Of a stretch of 49,434 nt of DNA, positions 16,832 to 26,071 are shown piece by piece. The position numbers were made by a program, and so were the translations under genes. The notes under the pieces were generated by a model that made no database searches, was not told the DNA's origin, and saw only the letters and a program-made list of their open reading frames with translations. Every line of letters begins with the position of its first letter. Position 1 is the stretch's first letter. The DNA is from a bacterium (GTDB lineage: Bacteria; UBP18; UBA7526), in NCBI GenBank assembly GCA_030615855.1, contig JAUWYL010000001.1, positions 203,008-252,441 on the forward strand, written 5' to 3'.

Positions 16832-17733
16832 CCATTACTGAAGCAATTAAAGAAGGATTCAAGACCACCTATCGCAACTGGCCCCTGATCCTGATTCAGT
16901 TTGTAATTCAGATAATTCTGGGACTTTTATTCATCGTTCCTGTTTTGTTCATTCTCTTTTCCTTGGGATTCTATGCTGGGCTAACCAAGGGAGAGTTTAG
17001 TCTGGAGTTATTTCAGCAGGGTCTCCGCGCCCATCCTTTGTTAATCGTAATCTGTGGCCTCTTCTTCCTTCTCATCTGGATAGGGGCCATACTATTGGGC
17101 ATCTTCTTAAAGGGTGGGATAAAGGGGATATTTAGAGATGCTTTGATAAAGAAAGAGAAGTTTACTTTGAGAAGATTCTTTCGTTATGGAGGTTATTTCT
17201 TCAAACGCCTATTTCTCCTCTGGCTTCTCTTCTTCCTGGCTTTCCATATTCTCTTTCTAACCCTGGGTGGAATATTCGGCCTTCCCGTCTATCTTCTCAT
17301 TCAGAAGTGTCAAGAGGCAGGGATGGTCTTTGGGGTTCTTCTGGGAATCTTGGGCTTTTTTTTACTCCTCCTTGCAAGCCTTACCCTGGGTCTTGTCTTT
17401 TCCTACTCTGGAATAGTAATCGTTGTTGAGGATTCCATTCTAAAGAGAGCAGTCAAGAAGGCTTTTTCTTTTATCAGGAGAAATCTCGGTCCGGTTCTAG
17501 GCCTCTTCTTCCTTTTCATCCTGATCGGCATAGGCGTCATAGGTGTCTTTATCTCGTTTGACCTTCTTTTGAAGATTCCGGCCTCCATTCCAGGAATAGG
17601 AGCAGGGATGCTCATTTTTCTCTTACCCCTTCGCTTCCTTTTAAATTTTGTTCAGAGTGGGGCTCAGATCTATCTCACTCTTTTCACTATTGCTTCTACT
17701 ATGGCCCTCTATCTGAGTTTAAGTAAAAAGTAA
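16828..17733 (+). CDS. multi-spanning membrane protein of unknown function
   Basis: I do not recognise a named family with certainty. The 301-aa protein has about six long hydrophobic segments (near 20-48, 67-92, 130-150, 167-196, 223-250, 255-295), a layout seen in DUF4013/GDPD-membrane-type proteins. A short amphipathic N-terminus (ITEAIKEGFKTTYRNWPLIL) leads in. No catalytic motif is apparent. It overlaps rodZ by ATGA and precedes pgsA by about 57 bases, so it is probably co-transcribed with envelope genes and sits in the inner membrane. Confidence 0.7.
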   Translation: MTITEAIKEGFKTTYRNWPLILIQFVIQIILGLLFIVPVLFILFSLGFYAGLTKGEFSLELFQQGLRAHPLLIVICGLFFLLIWIGAILLGIFLKGGIKGIFRDALIKKEKFTLRRFFRYGGYFFKRLFLLWLLFFLAFHILFLTLGGIFGLPVYLLIQKCQEAGMVFGVLLGILGFFLLLLASLTLGLVFSYSGIVIVVEDSILKRAVKKAFSFIRRNLGPVLGLFFLFILIGIGVIGVFISFDLLLKIPASIPGIGAGMLIFLLPLRFLLNFVQSGAQIYLTLFTIASTMALYLSLSKK

Positions 17734-17790
17734 AAAGTAAGAAATAAAAAGTTTTCATTTTGCATTTTACATTTTTAATTGGAGATAATC

Positions 17791-18372
17791 ATGAACTTGG
17801 CCAATAGGCTCACTATCATCCGAATCATCATTGCTCCCCTCTTTATCATTCTACTCTTAGCGGATGGGGCCTGGACAAAGTATTCTACCCTATTACTCTT
17901 TATTCTCGCCTCTCTAACTGACCTCTACGATGGAAGGATCGCCCGGGCGAGGGGAGTGGTAACCAGCTTTGGAAAGTTTATGGACCCCTTAGCAGATAAG
18001 ATAATCGTTTTAGGAGCCCTCATCTGCTTCGTTGCCCTGAGAGAGGTCTGGGCTCTGTTGGTAATCATTATCCTGGCCAGAGAGTTCATGATCACTGGGT
18101 TGAGGTTTCAGGCTGCCTCCCAAGGGATAGTGATACCAGCGGGAAGGTGGGGGAAGCATAAAACCGCCACCCAGATGATCGCAGTAAGTGTCACCTTAGT
18201 AGTCATCGCCACAAAGTCGACCTTTGCCTCCTTCTCTATCAATGCTCCTTCTTTCCTCTTACAGATATTGAGATATACTCCAAATACCTTAGTAGGCTTG
18301 GCAGTTATTATGACTATTGTCTCTGGCGTCCTCTATGTTGAAAAGCATAGAGAGGTTTTGAAAGGAAGATAG
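17791..18372 (+). CDS. pgsA: CDP-diacylglycerol-glycerol-3-phosphate 3-phosphatidyltransferase
   Basis: Makes phosphatidylglycerophosphate, the committed step to phosphatidylglycerol. The CDP-alcohol phosphotransferase signature is complete: D44, D47-G48, A51-R52, G61, D65 and D69 fit D-x2-DG-x2-AR-x8-G-x3-D-x3-D. The 193-aa protein has several membrane helices. I chose the ATG at 17791 with GGAG six bases upstream; the frame is open back to a TTG at 17779 that overlaps the ribosome binding site. It is followed after three bases by pgpA, the next enzyme in the pathway. Confidence 0.94.
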   Translation: MNLANRLTIIRIIIAPLFIILLLADGAWTKYSTLLLFILASLTDLYDGRIARARGVVTSFGKFMDPLADKIIVLGALICFVALREVWALLVIIILAREFMITGLRFQAASQGIVIPAGRWGKHKTATQMIAVSVTLVVIATKSTFASFSINAPSFLLQILRYTPNTLVGLAVIMTIVSGVLYVEKHREVLKGR

Positions 18373-18375
18373 TAA

Positions 18376-18831
18376 ATGAAGTGGCTGATTAAGTTTCTGG
18401 CAACGGGATTCTATACTGGTTATACCCCCATTGCTCCAGGAACCGCAGGAAGCCTCATTGGGGTTATCATCTATCTCGGGATGTATAGGCTTTCTTGGCC
18501 TCTTTATCTTTTAATTCTTATCGTTCTTTCTCTTTTTGGAATATGTATTTCAAATAAAGCGACCATCTACTTCTTCAAAGAGAAGGATAGCAAGAGGATT
18601 GTCATTGATGAGATCATTGGCTTCCTGATCGCCATGTTCTTAATTCCCTTCAAGCTTAAATTCATCCTTGTGGCTTTCATTGTCTTTCGGGTGATTGATA
18701 TCTTGAAGCCCTTCCCCTTAAGAAGGTTGGAGAAGCTACCTGGTGGTTGGGGAGTGATGTGTGATGACCTCTTAGCCGGGGTCTATGCTAATCTAATCGT
18801 GCAAGCAATTAGATTAGCGAGTTTACAGTAA
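18376..18831 (+). CDS. pgpA: phosphatidylglycerophosphatase A
   Basis: Dephosphorylates phosphatidylglycerophosphate to phosphatidylglycerol. The 151-aa membrane protein has the PgpA hallmarks: GYTPIAPGTAGSL near the N-terminus, IVIDEIIGF in the middle (acidic metal-binding residues), FRVIDILKPFPLRRLE, and GVMCDDLLAGVYANL near the C-terminus. About three to four hydrophobic segments fit the known fold. It directly follows pgsA, so both steps of phosphatidylglycerol synthesis are paired. Confidence 0.94.
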   Translation: MKWLIKFLATGFYTGYTPIAPGTAGSLIGVIIYLGMYRLSWPLYLLILIVLSLFGICISNKATIYFFKEKDSKRIVIDEIIGFLIAMFLIPFKLKFILVAFIVFRVIDILKPFPLRRLEKLPGGWGVMCDDLLAGVYANLIVQAIRLASLQ

Positions 18832-19016
18832 CCAGCGAACAGTAACCAGAAAAACCACAGAATATCAGTATATCAGAACATCAGAATGAGAATTCAGAAT
18901 ACCAGATTTAATTTTATAATCTGACTTTCTGATAACTGACCTTCTCTATCTGGTAATCTGGTTATCTGATGCTCTTTTATTTTTTGCTGTTAACTGTAAA
19001 CTGGTTACTGGTTACT
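18832..19016 (+). repeat. long palindromic repeat, inverted relative to 44487-44699
   Basis: The left part holds CAGTAACCAG, AATATCAGTATATCAG and ATCAGAATGAG words; the right part holds their complements (TGGTAATCTGG, TTATCTGATGC, GGTTACTGGTTACT). The whole block matches the reverse complement of 44487-44699, with 29 identical bases at 18859-18887 against 44629-44657. The remaining bases to 19047 hold the cinA ribosome binding site. Confidence 0.8.
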
Positions 19017-19047
19017 TCAGGATACACTGGTTACTTTGAGGTAGATA

Positions 19048-20286
19048 ATGAATGCTGAGATAATCTCTATTGGATCTGAGCATCTCCTAGGCGAGATACT
19101 AAATACCGATGCCCCTTATCTCTGCCAAAGATTGACTGCCTTAGGGATTGAGGTTGAGAGAGAGATTACCGTTGGGGATGATGAGAAAAGCATTACTTCT
19201 TCCTTAGAAGAGGCTCTGAGACGGGTCAGGATAGTGATTACCATTGGAGGCTTGGGCCCTACTCCGGATGATTTGACGAAGAAGGTAATCGCCAAAGGGG
19301 CAGAAGAACAACTAGTTCTGAATGAGGAGATCCTCTCTGAGATTGAGGGGAAGTTTAAAGAGGAGGGGAAGCCCATGCCTTCAGATAATATAAAGCAAGC
19401 CTTCCTTCCCAGGGATTCTCATCCCCTGAAAAACAGAATAGGTATTGCTCCAGGCTTCATTTTAGAGACCAGGAACAGGATAATTGTTGCTCTCCCCGGT
19501 CCATACAATGAGTTGGTTTCCATGTTTGAAGAAAAGGTTATCCCTTATCTTGAGGAAAGGCTCAAAGTAAGAGAAGTCATCAAATCTTTGATTCTGCGTA
19601 CTACAGGCCTTCCAGAATCAAAGGTGGCTGAGAAACTGAAGGACATCCTGAAGAAGAGTAAGAACCCTCAAATCTCCCTTTTGGCCCATGAGAATATTGT
19701 TGATATTAGATTGACAGCAAAGGCCGGGGATGAAAAGACAGGGGAGAAGCTGAATGAAGGGATGGGGAAGAAGATTAGCAAACGACTAGGGAACTACATC
19801 TTTGGAACAGGGAAGCAGACCCTGGAAGAGGTCATTGGATATCTCTTATATATGCGCAAGAAGACCATCGCCGTTGCTGAGTCCTGCACCGGAGGGCTCA
19901 TCTCTCATAGATTGACCAATGTTTCCGGTTCCTCCGATTATTTTCTAGGAAGCGTAGTAGCCTATAGCAATAGAATGAAAAGAGATCGGTTGGGGGTAAA
20001 GAAGACCACTCTTGAGAAGTATGGAACAGTGAGTGAGAAGGTGGCAGGAGAGATGGCGAAAGGAATAAAGAAAGTTGTCAGGTCAGACTTTGGATTGGGG
20101 ATTACCGGCATCGCTGGTCCTACCGGTGCCACAGAAGAAAAACCCATTGGTCTAGTCTATATTGCTCTGGCCTATAAGAATAAGGTAGAGATAAGAGAGT
20201 TCAAGTTCCGGGGAGAAAGAGGGGTAATCAAGGCCAAGGCGGCTAATGCTGCCTTAGATATGGTGAGAAGGCATTTACTGAAGTAA
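19048..20286 (+). CDS. cinA: CinA-like nicotinamide-nucleotide amidase
   Basis: Recycles NMN and cleans up ADP-ribose-type nucleotides; historically called competence/damage-inducible protein A. Residues 1-170 form the MoaB-like (MoCF) domain starting EIISIGSEHLLGEILNT with GGLGPTPDD near 74-82. A linker domain follows, then the CinA amidase domain at about 255-410 with AESCTGGLISHRLT and GITGIAGPTGAT. Length 412 aa is the full two-domain form. GAGGT lies upstream of the ATG. The order cinA-thpR-(TPR)-recA resembles the cinA-thpR-recA neighbourhoods of other bacteria. Confidence 0.95.
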   Translation: MNAEIISIGSEHLLGEILNTDAPYLCQRLTALGIEVEREITVGDDEKSITSSLEEALRRVRIVITIGGLGPTPDDLTKKVIAKGAEEQLVLNEEILSEIEGKFKEEGKPMPSDNIKQAFLPRDSHPLKNRIGIAPGFILETRNRIIVALPGPYNELVSMFEEKVIPYLEERLKVREVIKSLILRTTGLPESKVAEKLKDILKKSKNPQISLLAHENIVDIRLTAKAGDEKTGEKLNEGMGKKISKRLGNYIFGTGKQTLEEVIGYLLYMRKKTIAVAESCTGGLISHRLTNVSGSSDYFLGSVVAYSNRMKRDRLGVKKTTLEKYGTVSEKVAGEMAKGIKKVVRSDFGLGITGIAGPTGATEEKPIGLVYIALAYKNKVEIREFKFRGERGVIKAKAANAALDMVRRHLLK

Positions 20287-20400
20287 CCAGTTAACATCGG
20301 TTAATAGTGGTTAACAACAGTTAATAACAGTTGTTTTTTAAGGGGGTAACCGATATTAACAGTTTTTAACCGATATTAACTATATACTTATTACTTCTAA
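20287..20400 (+). repeat. TTAAC/GTTAA-rich palindromic gap
   Basis: GGTTAATAGTGGTTAACAAC-type words on the left face AACCGATATTAAC words on the right, separated by a T6 run and GGGGG. CCAGTTAACA also links it to the neighbouring CCAGTAACC family. It is unlikely to be a classical terminator. Confidence 0.5.
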
Positions 20401-20416
20401 TAAACGGAGTAAAGGA

Positions 20417-20980
20417 GTGGAGAAGATCAGGACATTCATTGCTATAAAACTAACCCCAGAGATATCGTCGAATATTAGTAAGCTCCAAGAAGAATTAAAG
20501 AAAACCAGTGCCCAGGTTAAATGGGTGAAGCCAGAGAATATCCATCTCACCCTGAAGTTCTTAGGCCATGTTACTCCAGAAGAATTAGAGAAGGTTAAAC
20601 TTATTACAAAGGAGACCCTGGAACCTTTTGCCCCCTTTGAAGTAAGCATCTCTGGCTTGGGCGCCTTCCCTAAGATAAAGTATCCCAGGGTAATCTGGGT
20701 GGGAGTAGATCAGGGAAAGGAAGAATTGAAGCGAATGGTTTCTAATCTGGAAGAGAGATTAGCGAGAATTGGTTTTGCCAAAGAGAAGAGACCCTTCAGC
20801 CCCCACCTCACACTGGGAAGGGTGAAGTCTTCCAAAGGAAGAGAGAGATTAATAGAGGCCTTGAGTTTAGTAAAAGCCTCTAATCTGGGAAATATGAGAG
20901 TAACTAAGATATCCATTATGAAGAGCGAATTGAGACCTGAAGGTCCGATCTATACTATATTAGAAGAAACAGTCTTATAA
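20417..20980 (+). CDS. thpR: RNA 2',3'-cyclic phosphodiesterase (2'-5' RNA ligase family)
   Basis: Two-histidine (2H) phosphoesterase acting on 2',3'-cyclic phosphate ends of RNA. Both HxTx motifs are intact: HLTL at 43-46 and HLTL at 130-133. The 187-aa length is normal. The start is GTG at 20417, supported by the typical MEKIRTFIAIKL opening and CGGAG seven bases upstream. No ATG start fits. It ends six bases before the TPR gene. Confidence 0.92.
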   Translation: MEKIRTFIAIKLTPEISSNISKLQEELKKTSAQVKWVKPENIHLTLKFLGHVTPEELEKVKLITKETLEPFAPFEVSISGLGAFPKIKYPRVIWVGVDQGKEELKRMVSNLEERLARIGFAKEKRPFSPHLTLGRVKSSKGRERLIEALSLVKASNLGNMRVTKISIMKSELRPEGPIYTILEETVL

Positions 20981-20985
20981 AAGCT

Positions 20986-22788
20986 ATGAAAAAATCTATA
21001 CCGTTCCTAATAATCTCAGTCTTTCTTATCATGGGTGCTACTTCCTCCTTTGCGGCCAAGAAGAGAGTGGCGGTTATGTGCTTTACCAATTTGACTAAAG
21101 AGAAGGAGATGGATTGGCTCTCCTCTGGTATTGCCGAGGCCCTAACCCATAAGCTCAAGGAGTTCGGTGAATTAGAGGTAGTGGAGCAGAGTGAGATAAG
21201 AAAGGTTTTGGAGCGCTTAAAGATACGCATGGAGATTGGATTATACGAGAGGGTTGCCCGGATATTGGATGTCGATCTTTTGGTGGTGGGGGCTTTTCAG
21301 ATATCTGAGGGAGAGATCAGGATAACAGCGCGCATGGTAGAAGTGGAGACGGGGAAGATCCTGAAATCTACCATGGTCACGGGGAGCCTGGGCGATATAT
21401 TCAAGTTGCAGGATCAACTGACTTTTGCTACTGCAGATACCCTGGAGATCAGAGTAAAGACTAAAGTGAAGAAGCGCATTATGAGAAAGCCGACAGATAA
21501 GTTGAGTGCTTATAAGTGGTTCAGTAAGGCCTGCGATTATGATAACCACGTGGCTACTTATGACCAGGCCCTCTTCTCTTATCAGAAGGCCTTGGAGATA
21601 GACCCCCGCTATGCTGATGCCTATAATAACTTAGGAGTCCTTTATTATAAGAAGGGCAGATATGGAGAGGCGATAGAAGAGCTTAAGAAGGCAATAGAAA
21701 TTACTCCTGATTATCCGGGGGCTCGGTTTATGGAAAAGAGCATAAGTGAATTAGAGAGGGAGGTAGAGAAAAGACCAGATGATATCCGTGCCCATTGGGA
21801 GCTCGCCTTCCGCTACCAGAAGAGGGGCTACCCTGGCTTAGCTACTTTAGAATTCAGGGAAGTAATAAGAATAAATCCCAGAATTGCAGAGGCCCATTAT
21901 CAACTGGGGCGCTATTATCTAAGCATTGGTCAAGAAGAAAAGACCATTATAGAATATGAAGAAGCCTTAGCCCTCAAGAGTAAAAAGGAAAAGAAGATAA
22001 GGGATACCCTCTACACGCTCTGCCGCAATAGAGGGATAATCTATTATCAACAGGAGGAGTATCAAAAAGCGCTTGAACTACTTAAAAAAGCGCTGGAGAT
22101 TAAAGAAGAGAAAGAGATCGCAGAATTAGTCGTTAAAGCCCAAAGAGAGTTGAAACGCTATAAGAGAAGACCACCCGATGCTTCCTCTTATCTTAAATAT
22201 GGAATTACCTATTACAAATATGGTCAATACCCTTTCGCTATAAAGGAACTAACGAAAGCAATAGATCTGGATCCAAAATTGGTAGATGCTCACACCTGTT
22301 TGGGGCTGGCTTATATGGAAGTGAGAGAGGACCAGAAAGCAATGTATGAATTCAAGGAGGCAATAAGATTAGATCCTAATTCCAGCCAGGCCCATCTGGG
22401 ACTTGGGAACTGGTATCGCCTTTATGGCCTCTATGATGAGGCAATGATTGAGCTCAAGAAAGCAACAAAGTTAGATCCTCTGTGTGAGGATGCCTACTAT
22501 ATCATGGCCTTAGCCTATAAAGAGAAAGGGATTCAGGAACAGATGGTGAAGACCCTGGCAAGGCAGTACCTTGAAGAAGGAGAGAGTTATCACCGCCAAG
22601 GCCTGGCAAGCACTGCTTACCTTAAAGCAGAGAGGGCGCTCAGCTTGGCGGATAAGGATAGCCAGATTGCCTCTCGGGCAAGAAGCATTATGGACAGGAC
22701 AAAAGGAGTCAGGGCAAGAGAAATAGCCGAGGAGAAGAGGAAAAGGGAGAGATACTTAGAAGCATTAGCAGAAAGAAGAATGAGATAA
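20986..22788 (+). CDS. exported CsgG/TolB-N-like domain protein with TPR repeats
   Basis: Residues 1-24 are a signal peptide (KKSIPFLIISVFLIMG, ending TSSFAAKK). About 25-165 matches the fold of CsgG/FlgO-like domains: RVAVMCFTNLTKEKEMDWLS, GIAEALTHKLKEFGELEVVE, then LLVVGAFQISEGEIRITARM. From about 175 to 560 there are many 34-residue TPR units such as YADAYNNLGVLYYKKGRYGEAI and AHTCLGLAYMEVREDQKAM. The C-terminus (about 565-600) is a charged helix. It should act in the periplasm, perhaps as an assembly scaffold; the exact role is unknown. The ribosome binding site is weak. recA follows after 12 bases. Confidence 0.8.
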   Translation: MKKSIPFLIISVFLIMGATSSFAAKKRVAVMCFTNLTKEKEMDWLSSGIAEALTHKLKEFGELEVVEQSEIRKVLERLKIRMEIGLYERVARILDVDLLVVGAFQISEGEIRITARMVEVETGKILKSTMVTGSLGDIFKLQDQLTFATADTLEIRVKTKVKKRIMRKPTDKLSAYKWFSKACDYDNHVATYDQALFSYQKALEIDPRYADAYNNLGVLYYKKGRYGEAIEELKKAIEITPDYPGARFMEKSISELEREVEKRPDDIRAHWELAFRYQKRGYPGLATLEFREVIRINPRIAEAHYQLGRYYLSIGQEEKTIIEYEEALALKSKKEKKIRDTLYTLCRNRGIIYYQQEEYQKALELLKKALEIKEEKEIAELVVKAQRELKRYKRRPPDASSYLKYGITYYKYGQYPFAIKELTKAIDLDPKLVDAHTCLGLAYMEVREDQKAMYEFKEAIRLDPNSSQAHLGLGNWYRLYGLYDEAMIELKKATKLDPLCEDAYYIMALAYKEKGIQEQMVKTLARQYLEEGESYHRQGLASTAYLKAERALSLADKDSQIASRARSIMDRTKGVRAREIAEEKRKRERYLEALAERRMR

Positions 22789-22800
22789 GGAGGAAATGAG

Positions 22801-23805
22801 ATGGTGAAGAAAGAGGAGAAGATTGAAAAGGCGAAGGAGAAGGCATTGGATTTGACCTTAGAGCAGATTGAGAAGAAGTATGGAAGGGGAGCCATTATGC
22901 GCCTTTCCAAGGAGAGGCCGCTAGAGAAGATTGCGGCCATTCCTACAGGAGCTCTACCCCTTGATCTGGCCTTAGGGATCGGTGGCGTTCCTCGGGGAAG
23001 GGTGGTCGAGCTCTTCGGGGCAGAAGGAGGGGGAAAAACTACCCTCTCTCTCCATATCATCGCCGAGGCCCAGAAGATGGGAGGAGAGGCGGCATTCATT
23101 GATGTGGAACATGCTATGGATCCTGCCTATGCCAGAGAGTTGGAAGTGGACTTAGATCATCTTTTAATCTCTCAGCCAGATTCCGGGGAGCAGGCTTTAG
23201 AGATCACTGAGGCTTTAGTTCGCAGTGGAGCAGTTGATGTCATTGTCATAGATTCTGTTGCTGCTCTAGTTCCCCGAGCAGAGATTGAGGGTGAGATGGG
23301 AGATGCCCAAGTCGGCCTACAGGCTAGGCTCATGTCCCAAGCACTGAGGAAATTAACTTCAGTGATTTCAAAATCCAACACCTGTGTGATATTCATCAAT
23401 CAGATAAGGATGAAGATCGGGGTGATGTATGGTTCTCCCGAGACCACACCGGGGGGAAGGGCACTTAAGTTCTACTCCACAGTACGCATGGATATCAGAA
23501 GGATCGGCCCTATAAAAGAAGGCCCGAATATTATCGGTAATCGCACCGTAGTCAAGATCGCTAAGAACAAGGTCGCCCCTCCCTTTAGGAGAGCGGAATT
23601 TGACATCATCTATGGCAAGGGAATTTCAAAGGAAGGCTGCCTCATCGATCTTGGTTTAGAAAAGGGAATTATCAAGAGATCCGGGGTTTGGTTTTCCTAT
23701 AAGAAAATTAAGGTCGGTCAGGGAAGAGAAGGGGTGAGGAGCTTCTTAAAGAAGAATCCCAAGATAGCCCAGGAGATCGAAAAAGAGATCAAAAAACTAA
23801 TCTAA
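22801..23805 (+). CDS. recA: recombinase RecA with atypical Walker A
   Basis: Strand-exchange ATPase and SOS co-protease. The 334-aa protein aligns along the family: [72 protein letters not shown] and [14 protein letters not shown]. The P-loop at 73-80 reads GAEGGGKT where nearly all RecA have GPESSGKT; it still fits GxxxxGKT, so it should bind ATP. The C-terminal tail is short. AAGGAGG lies seven bases before the ATG. No SOS box is evident, and the close spacing to the TPR gene suggests co-transcription. Confidence 0.96.
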   Translation: MVKKEEKIEKAKEKALDLTLEQIEKKYGRGAIMRLSKERPLEKIAAIPTGALPLDLALGIGGVPRGRVVELFGAEGGGKTTLSLHIIAEAQKMGGEAAFIDVEHAMDPAYARELEVDLDHLLISQPDSGEQALEITEALVRSGAVDVIVIDSVAALVPRAEIEGEMGDAQVGLQARLMSQALRKLTSVISKSNTCVIFINQIRMKIGVMYGSPETTPGGRALKFYSTVRMDIRRIGPIKEGPNIIGNRTVVKIAKNKVAPPFRRAEFDIIYGKGISKEGCLIDLGLEKGIIKRSGVWFSYKKIKVGQGREGVRSFLKKNPKIAQEIEKEIKKLI

Positions 23806-23807
23806 TT

Positions 23808-24005
23808 AGAATTCTAAAATCCTAAGCACGAAATCTCCATCCTCCGCAGTAGCAGGCTACTGCTACGGAGGACGGGCGAAATCCGAAACAATTTCAAATG
23901 ACCAAAATCCAAATGTTCTAAACAAGGACAAATAGTTTTGAATTTTAATATTTGAATTTAGAATTTGTTTAGAATTTAGAGATTAGTATTTCGAATTTTA
24001 ACAAG
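23808..24005 (+). repeat. AATTCTAAAATCC-type palindrome with inserted hairpin
   Basis: Bases 23808-23837 are identical to 15891-15920. A GC-rich hairpin follows (CCTCCG at about 23841-23846 with CGGAGG at about 23867-23872, plus AGTAGC-type inner pairing). The right half (GAATTTAGAATTTGTTTAGAATTT, then TATTTCGAATTTT) is complementary in character to the left half. The equivalent block at 15891-16082 has an unrelated hairpin at the same place. No coding frame is seen. Confidence 0.7.
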
Positions 24006-24023
24006 CATAACGTAGGAAGAAAA

Positions 24024-24965
24024 ATGCGACAGTCCAATTATTTAGTTACTGGCGGGGCGGGATTCATCGGCTCCCATATCGTGGAAGAATTAATTAGGAG
24101 GGGGGAGAGGGTAAGGGTCCTGGACAACTTTTCTACCGGCAAGAGAGAAAATATTACCCCCTTTTCAAAAGATATTGAACTCATAGAAGGGGATATCAGG
24201 AATCTGACGATAGTCAAAAAAGCCATGCAGGGAACAGACTTTTGTTTGCATCAGGCTGCCCTTCCCTCTGTTCCCAGATCTATTAAAGATCCTATAACTA
24301 CCAACGAGGTAAATGTTTTAGGCACCTTGAATATCTTGATGGCAGCGAAGGAAGCGGGAGTGAAGAAGATAGTCTATGCTTCTTCTTCCTCAGTATATGG
24401 AGATACTCCCAACCTACCCAAGAGAGAAGATACCGTAACTTCTCCCCTCTCTCCCTATGCCTTGAGTAAGTTAGCAGGCGAAGAATATTCTAAGCTCTTT
24501 ACCTCTTTATATGGGCTGGAGACTGTAAGCCTTCGCTACTTCAATGTCTTCGGCCCCCGGCAGGACCCTACCTCTCAGTATGCTGCAGTCATCCCCAAGT
24601 TTATCTCTCTTATGCTGAAAGGGGAAAGGCCCACCATCTATGGGGATGGGAAGCAGTCCCGGGACTTTACCTATGTCTCCAATGTGGTAAATGCCAATCT
24701 ATTGGCTACTACTTCCCAGACCAAAGAAGGGGTCTTCAACATCGCCTGCGGGAAAAAAATTACAGTGAATGAACTAGCGAAGAATTTAAATAGGATTATG
24801 AATACAGACATCAAACCCCTATATACTGGTCCTAGGCCGGGGGATGTCAGACATTCCCAGGCAGATATCTCCAGGGCAGAAGAAGCGCTTGGCTATAAGG
24901 TAGAGGTTGGTTTCGAAAAAGGACTAGAGAAGACAGTGGAATGGTTCCGCAAGCAATTGGAGTAA
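24024..24965 (+). CDS. NAD-dependent nucleotide-sugar 4-epimerase (extended SDR)
   Basis: Probably a UDP-hexose or UDP-N-acetylhexosamine 4-epimerase (GalE/WbpP-like). The Rossmann motif TGGAGFIGSH is at 9-18, the SSSSVYGD strand at 120-127, and the catalytic Y145 and K149 lie in SPYALSKLAG. RYFNVFGPRQDP near 173 and KQSRDFTYVSNVV near 213 are typical of the WbpP group. 313 aa is the usual length. Substrate cannot be read from sequence. It is not the heptose epimerase HldD by motif. It opens the polysaccharide island. Confidence 0.88.
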   Translation: MRQSNYLVTGGAGFIGSHIVEELIRRGERVRVLDNFSTGKRENITPFSKDIELIEGDIRNLTIVKKAMQGTDFCLHQAALPSVPRSIKDPITTNEVNVLGTLNILMAAKEAGVKKIVYASSSSVYGDTPNLPKREDTVTSPLSPYALSKLAGEEYSKLFTSLYGLETVSLRYFNVFGPRQDPTSQYAAVIPKFISLMLKGERPTIYGDGKQSRDFTYVSNVVNANLLATTSQTKEGVFNIACGKKITVNELAKNLNRIMNTDIKPLYTGPRPGDVRHSQADISRAEEALGYKVEVGFEKGLEKTVEWFRKQLE

Positions 24966-24967
24966 GT

Positions 24968-26071
24968 ATGCTCACTATTCTGCATACCGAATCGGCTAAG
25001 AGATGGGGTGGCCAGGAAAGGAGGACATTTGCTGAGGCAAGAGAATTTAAGAAGAGAGGCTATCGGGTAATCCTTGCCGTTCAACCGGAAAGTGCTTTGG
25101 GGAAGCATGCTAAAGAGATAGGGATTGAGGTAAGGGAGATAGGAATGGGAAATAGAGATATCGCGAAGGCCTTCTTTCGACTCCTTTCTCTAATAAGGAG
25201 AGAAAGAGTAGATATCGTTAATACCCATTCCTCAAAGGATTCCTGGATAGCATCCTTTGCTGCGCGTCTGGCTCACCAACCAATCCTCCTTAGAACCCGT
25301 CATGTCACTATTCCTATATCAAACCACCCCTTGAATATTGTTTATAAAATGCCCCATAAGATTATCACGGTGAGTAATTATCTCCGAAACACAATGATTC
25401 AAAAGAACAGAATAAAGCCAAAGAAGATCGTTTCTATTCCTACTGCTGTAGATCTGGCGAAATTCGATTTCAATATAAGCGGGAAGAGGGTAAGAGAAGA
25501 ATTAGTAATCAATCCTGAGGTTCCTTTAGTGGGGATGATTGGAGTTATTCGCATGGAAAAAGGTCATCGATATTTTATAGAAGCAGCTCAGAGAATATTA
25601 AAAATAAAACCAGAAGCTAAATTTCTTATTATTGGTCCAGAACCAAAAGGAGAGACCGTTATTCAAAAGGTACGGGAGCTAAAGTTAGAGAAGAAAATTC
25701 TCGTGCTTGGTTTACGCTCTGATACCCCTCAAATTTTAGCTGCTCTAGATATTTTTGTTATGCCTTCTCTGAGAGAAGCTCTGGGTACTGCTCTCTTAGA
25801 GGCTTTGGCTATGAAAAAAGCAGTAGTTGCTACCTGGGTAGGTGGTATTCCGGAGGTAATTATTCATAACCAGACCGGTCTGTTAGTTCCTCCTGCAGAT
25901 GGTAAAGCATTAGCCAGGGCAATCCTCGAATTATTAGAGAATAGAGAGAAGGCAAAGAGATTAGGGGAGAATGGTCGAAGACTGGTAGAGGAGAAGTTCA
26001 GCCAAAAGAGCATGATAGAGAAAATAGAGGACCTTTACCGAGAATTATTAAAGAGAAGAAGAGAGATTTGA
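24968..26071 (+). CDS. GT4 family glycosyltransferase
   Basis: GT-B fold retaining glycosyltransferase. The start MLTILHTESAKRWGGQERRT has the glycine-rich acceptor-side loop; the C-terminal half has EALGTALLEALAMKKAVVATWVGG, the E-x7-E donor site. I place the start at ATG 24968, five bases after GGAG (24959-24962) and three after the epimerase stop. The frame stays open upstream to 24941, which would overlap the epimerase. Donor and acceptor are unknown. The next gene overlaps by TTGA. Confidence 0.85.
   Translation: MLTILHTESAKRWGGQERRTFAEAREFKKRGYRVILAVQPESALGKHAKEIGIEVREIGMGNRDIAKAFFRLLSLIRRERVDIVNTHSSKDSWIASFAARLAHQPILLRTRHVTIPISNHPLNIVYKMPHKIITVSNYLRNTMIQKNRIKPKKIVSIPTAVDLAKFDFNISGKRVREELVINPEVPLVGMIGVIRMEKGHRYFIEAAQRILKIKPEAKFLIIGPEPKGETVIQKVRELKLEKKILVLGLRSDTPQILAALDIFVMPSLREALGTALLEALAMKKAVVATWVGGIPEVIIHNQTGLLVPPADGKALARAILELLENREKAKRLGENGRRLVEEKFSQKSMIEKIEDLYRELLKRRREI

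Noticed and set aside
18832-19047. tRNA or structured ncRNA gene in the palindromic gap
   Set aside because: No cloverleaf, no conserved tRNA boxes; the pairing is explained by repeat arms shared with 44487-44699.
22617-23099. 160-codon minus-strand frame over the TPR gene end and recA start
   Set aside because: Low-complexity Ser/Ala/Phe translation antisense to two confident genes.
24024-24965. HldD (heptose epimerase) assignment for the SDR gene
   Set aside because: Its motifs (SSSSVYGD, RYFNVFGPRQDP) match GalE/WbpP-type 4-epimerases, and it is far from the heptose genes.
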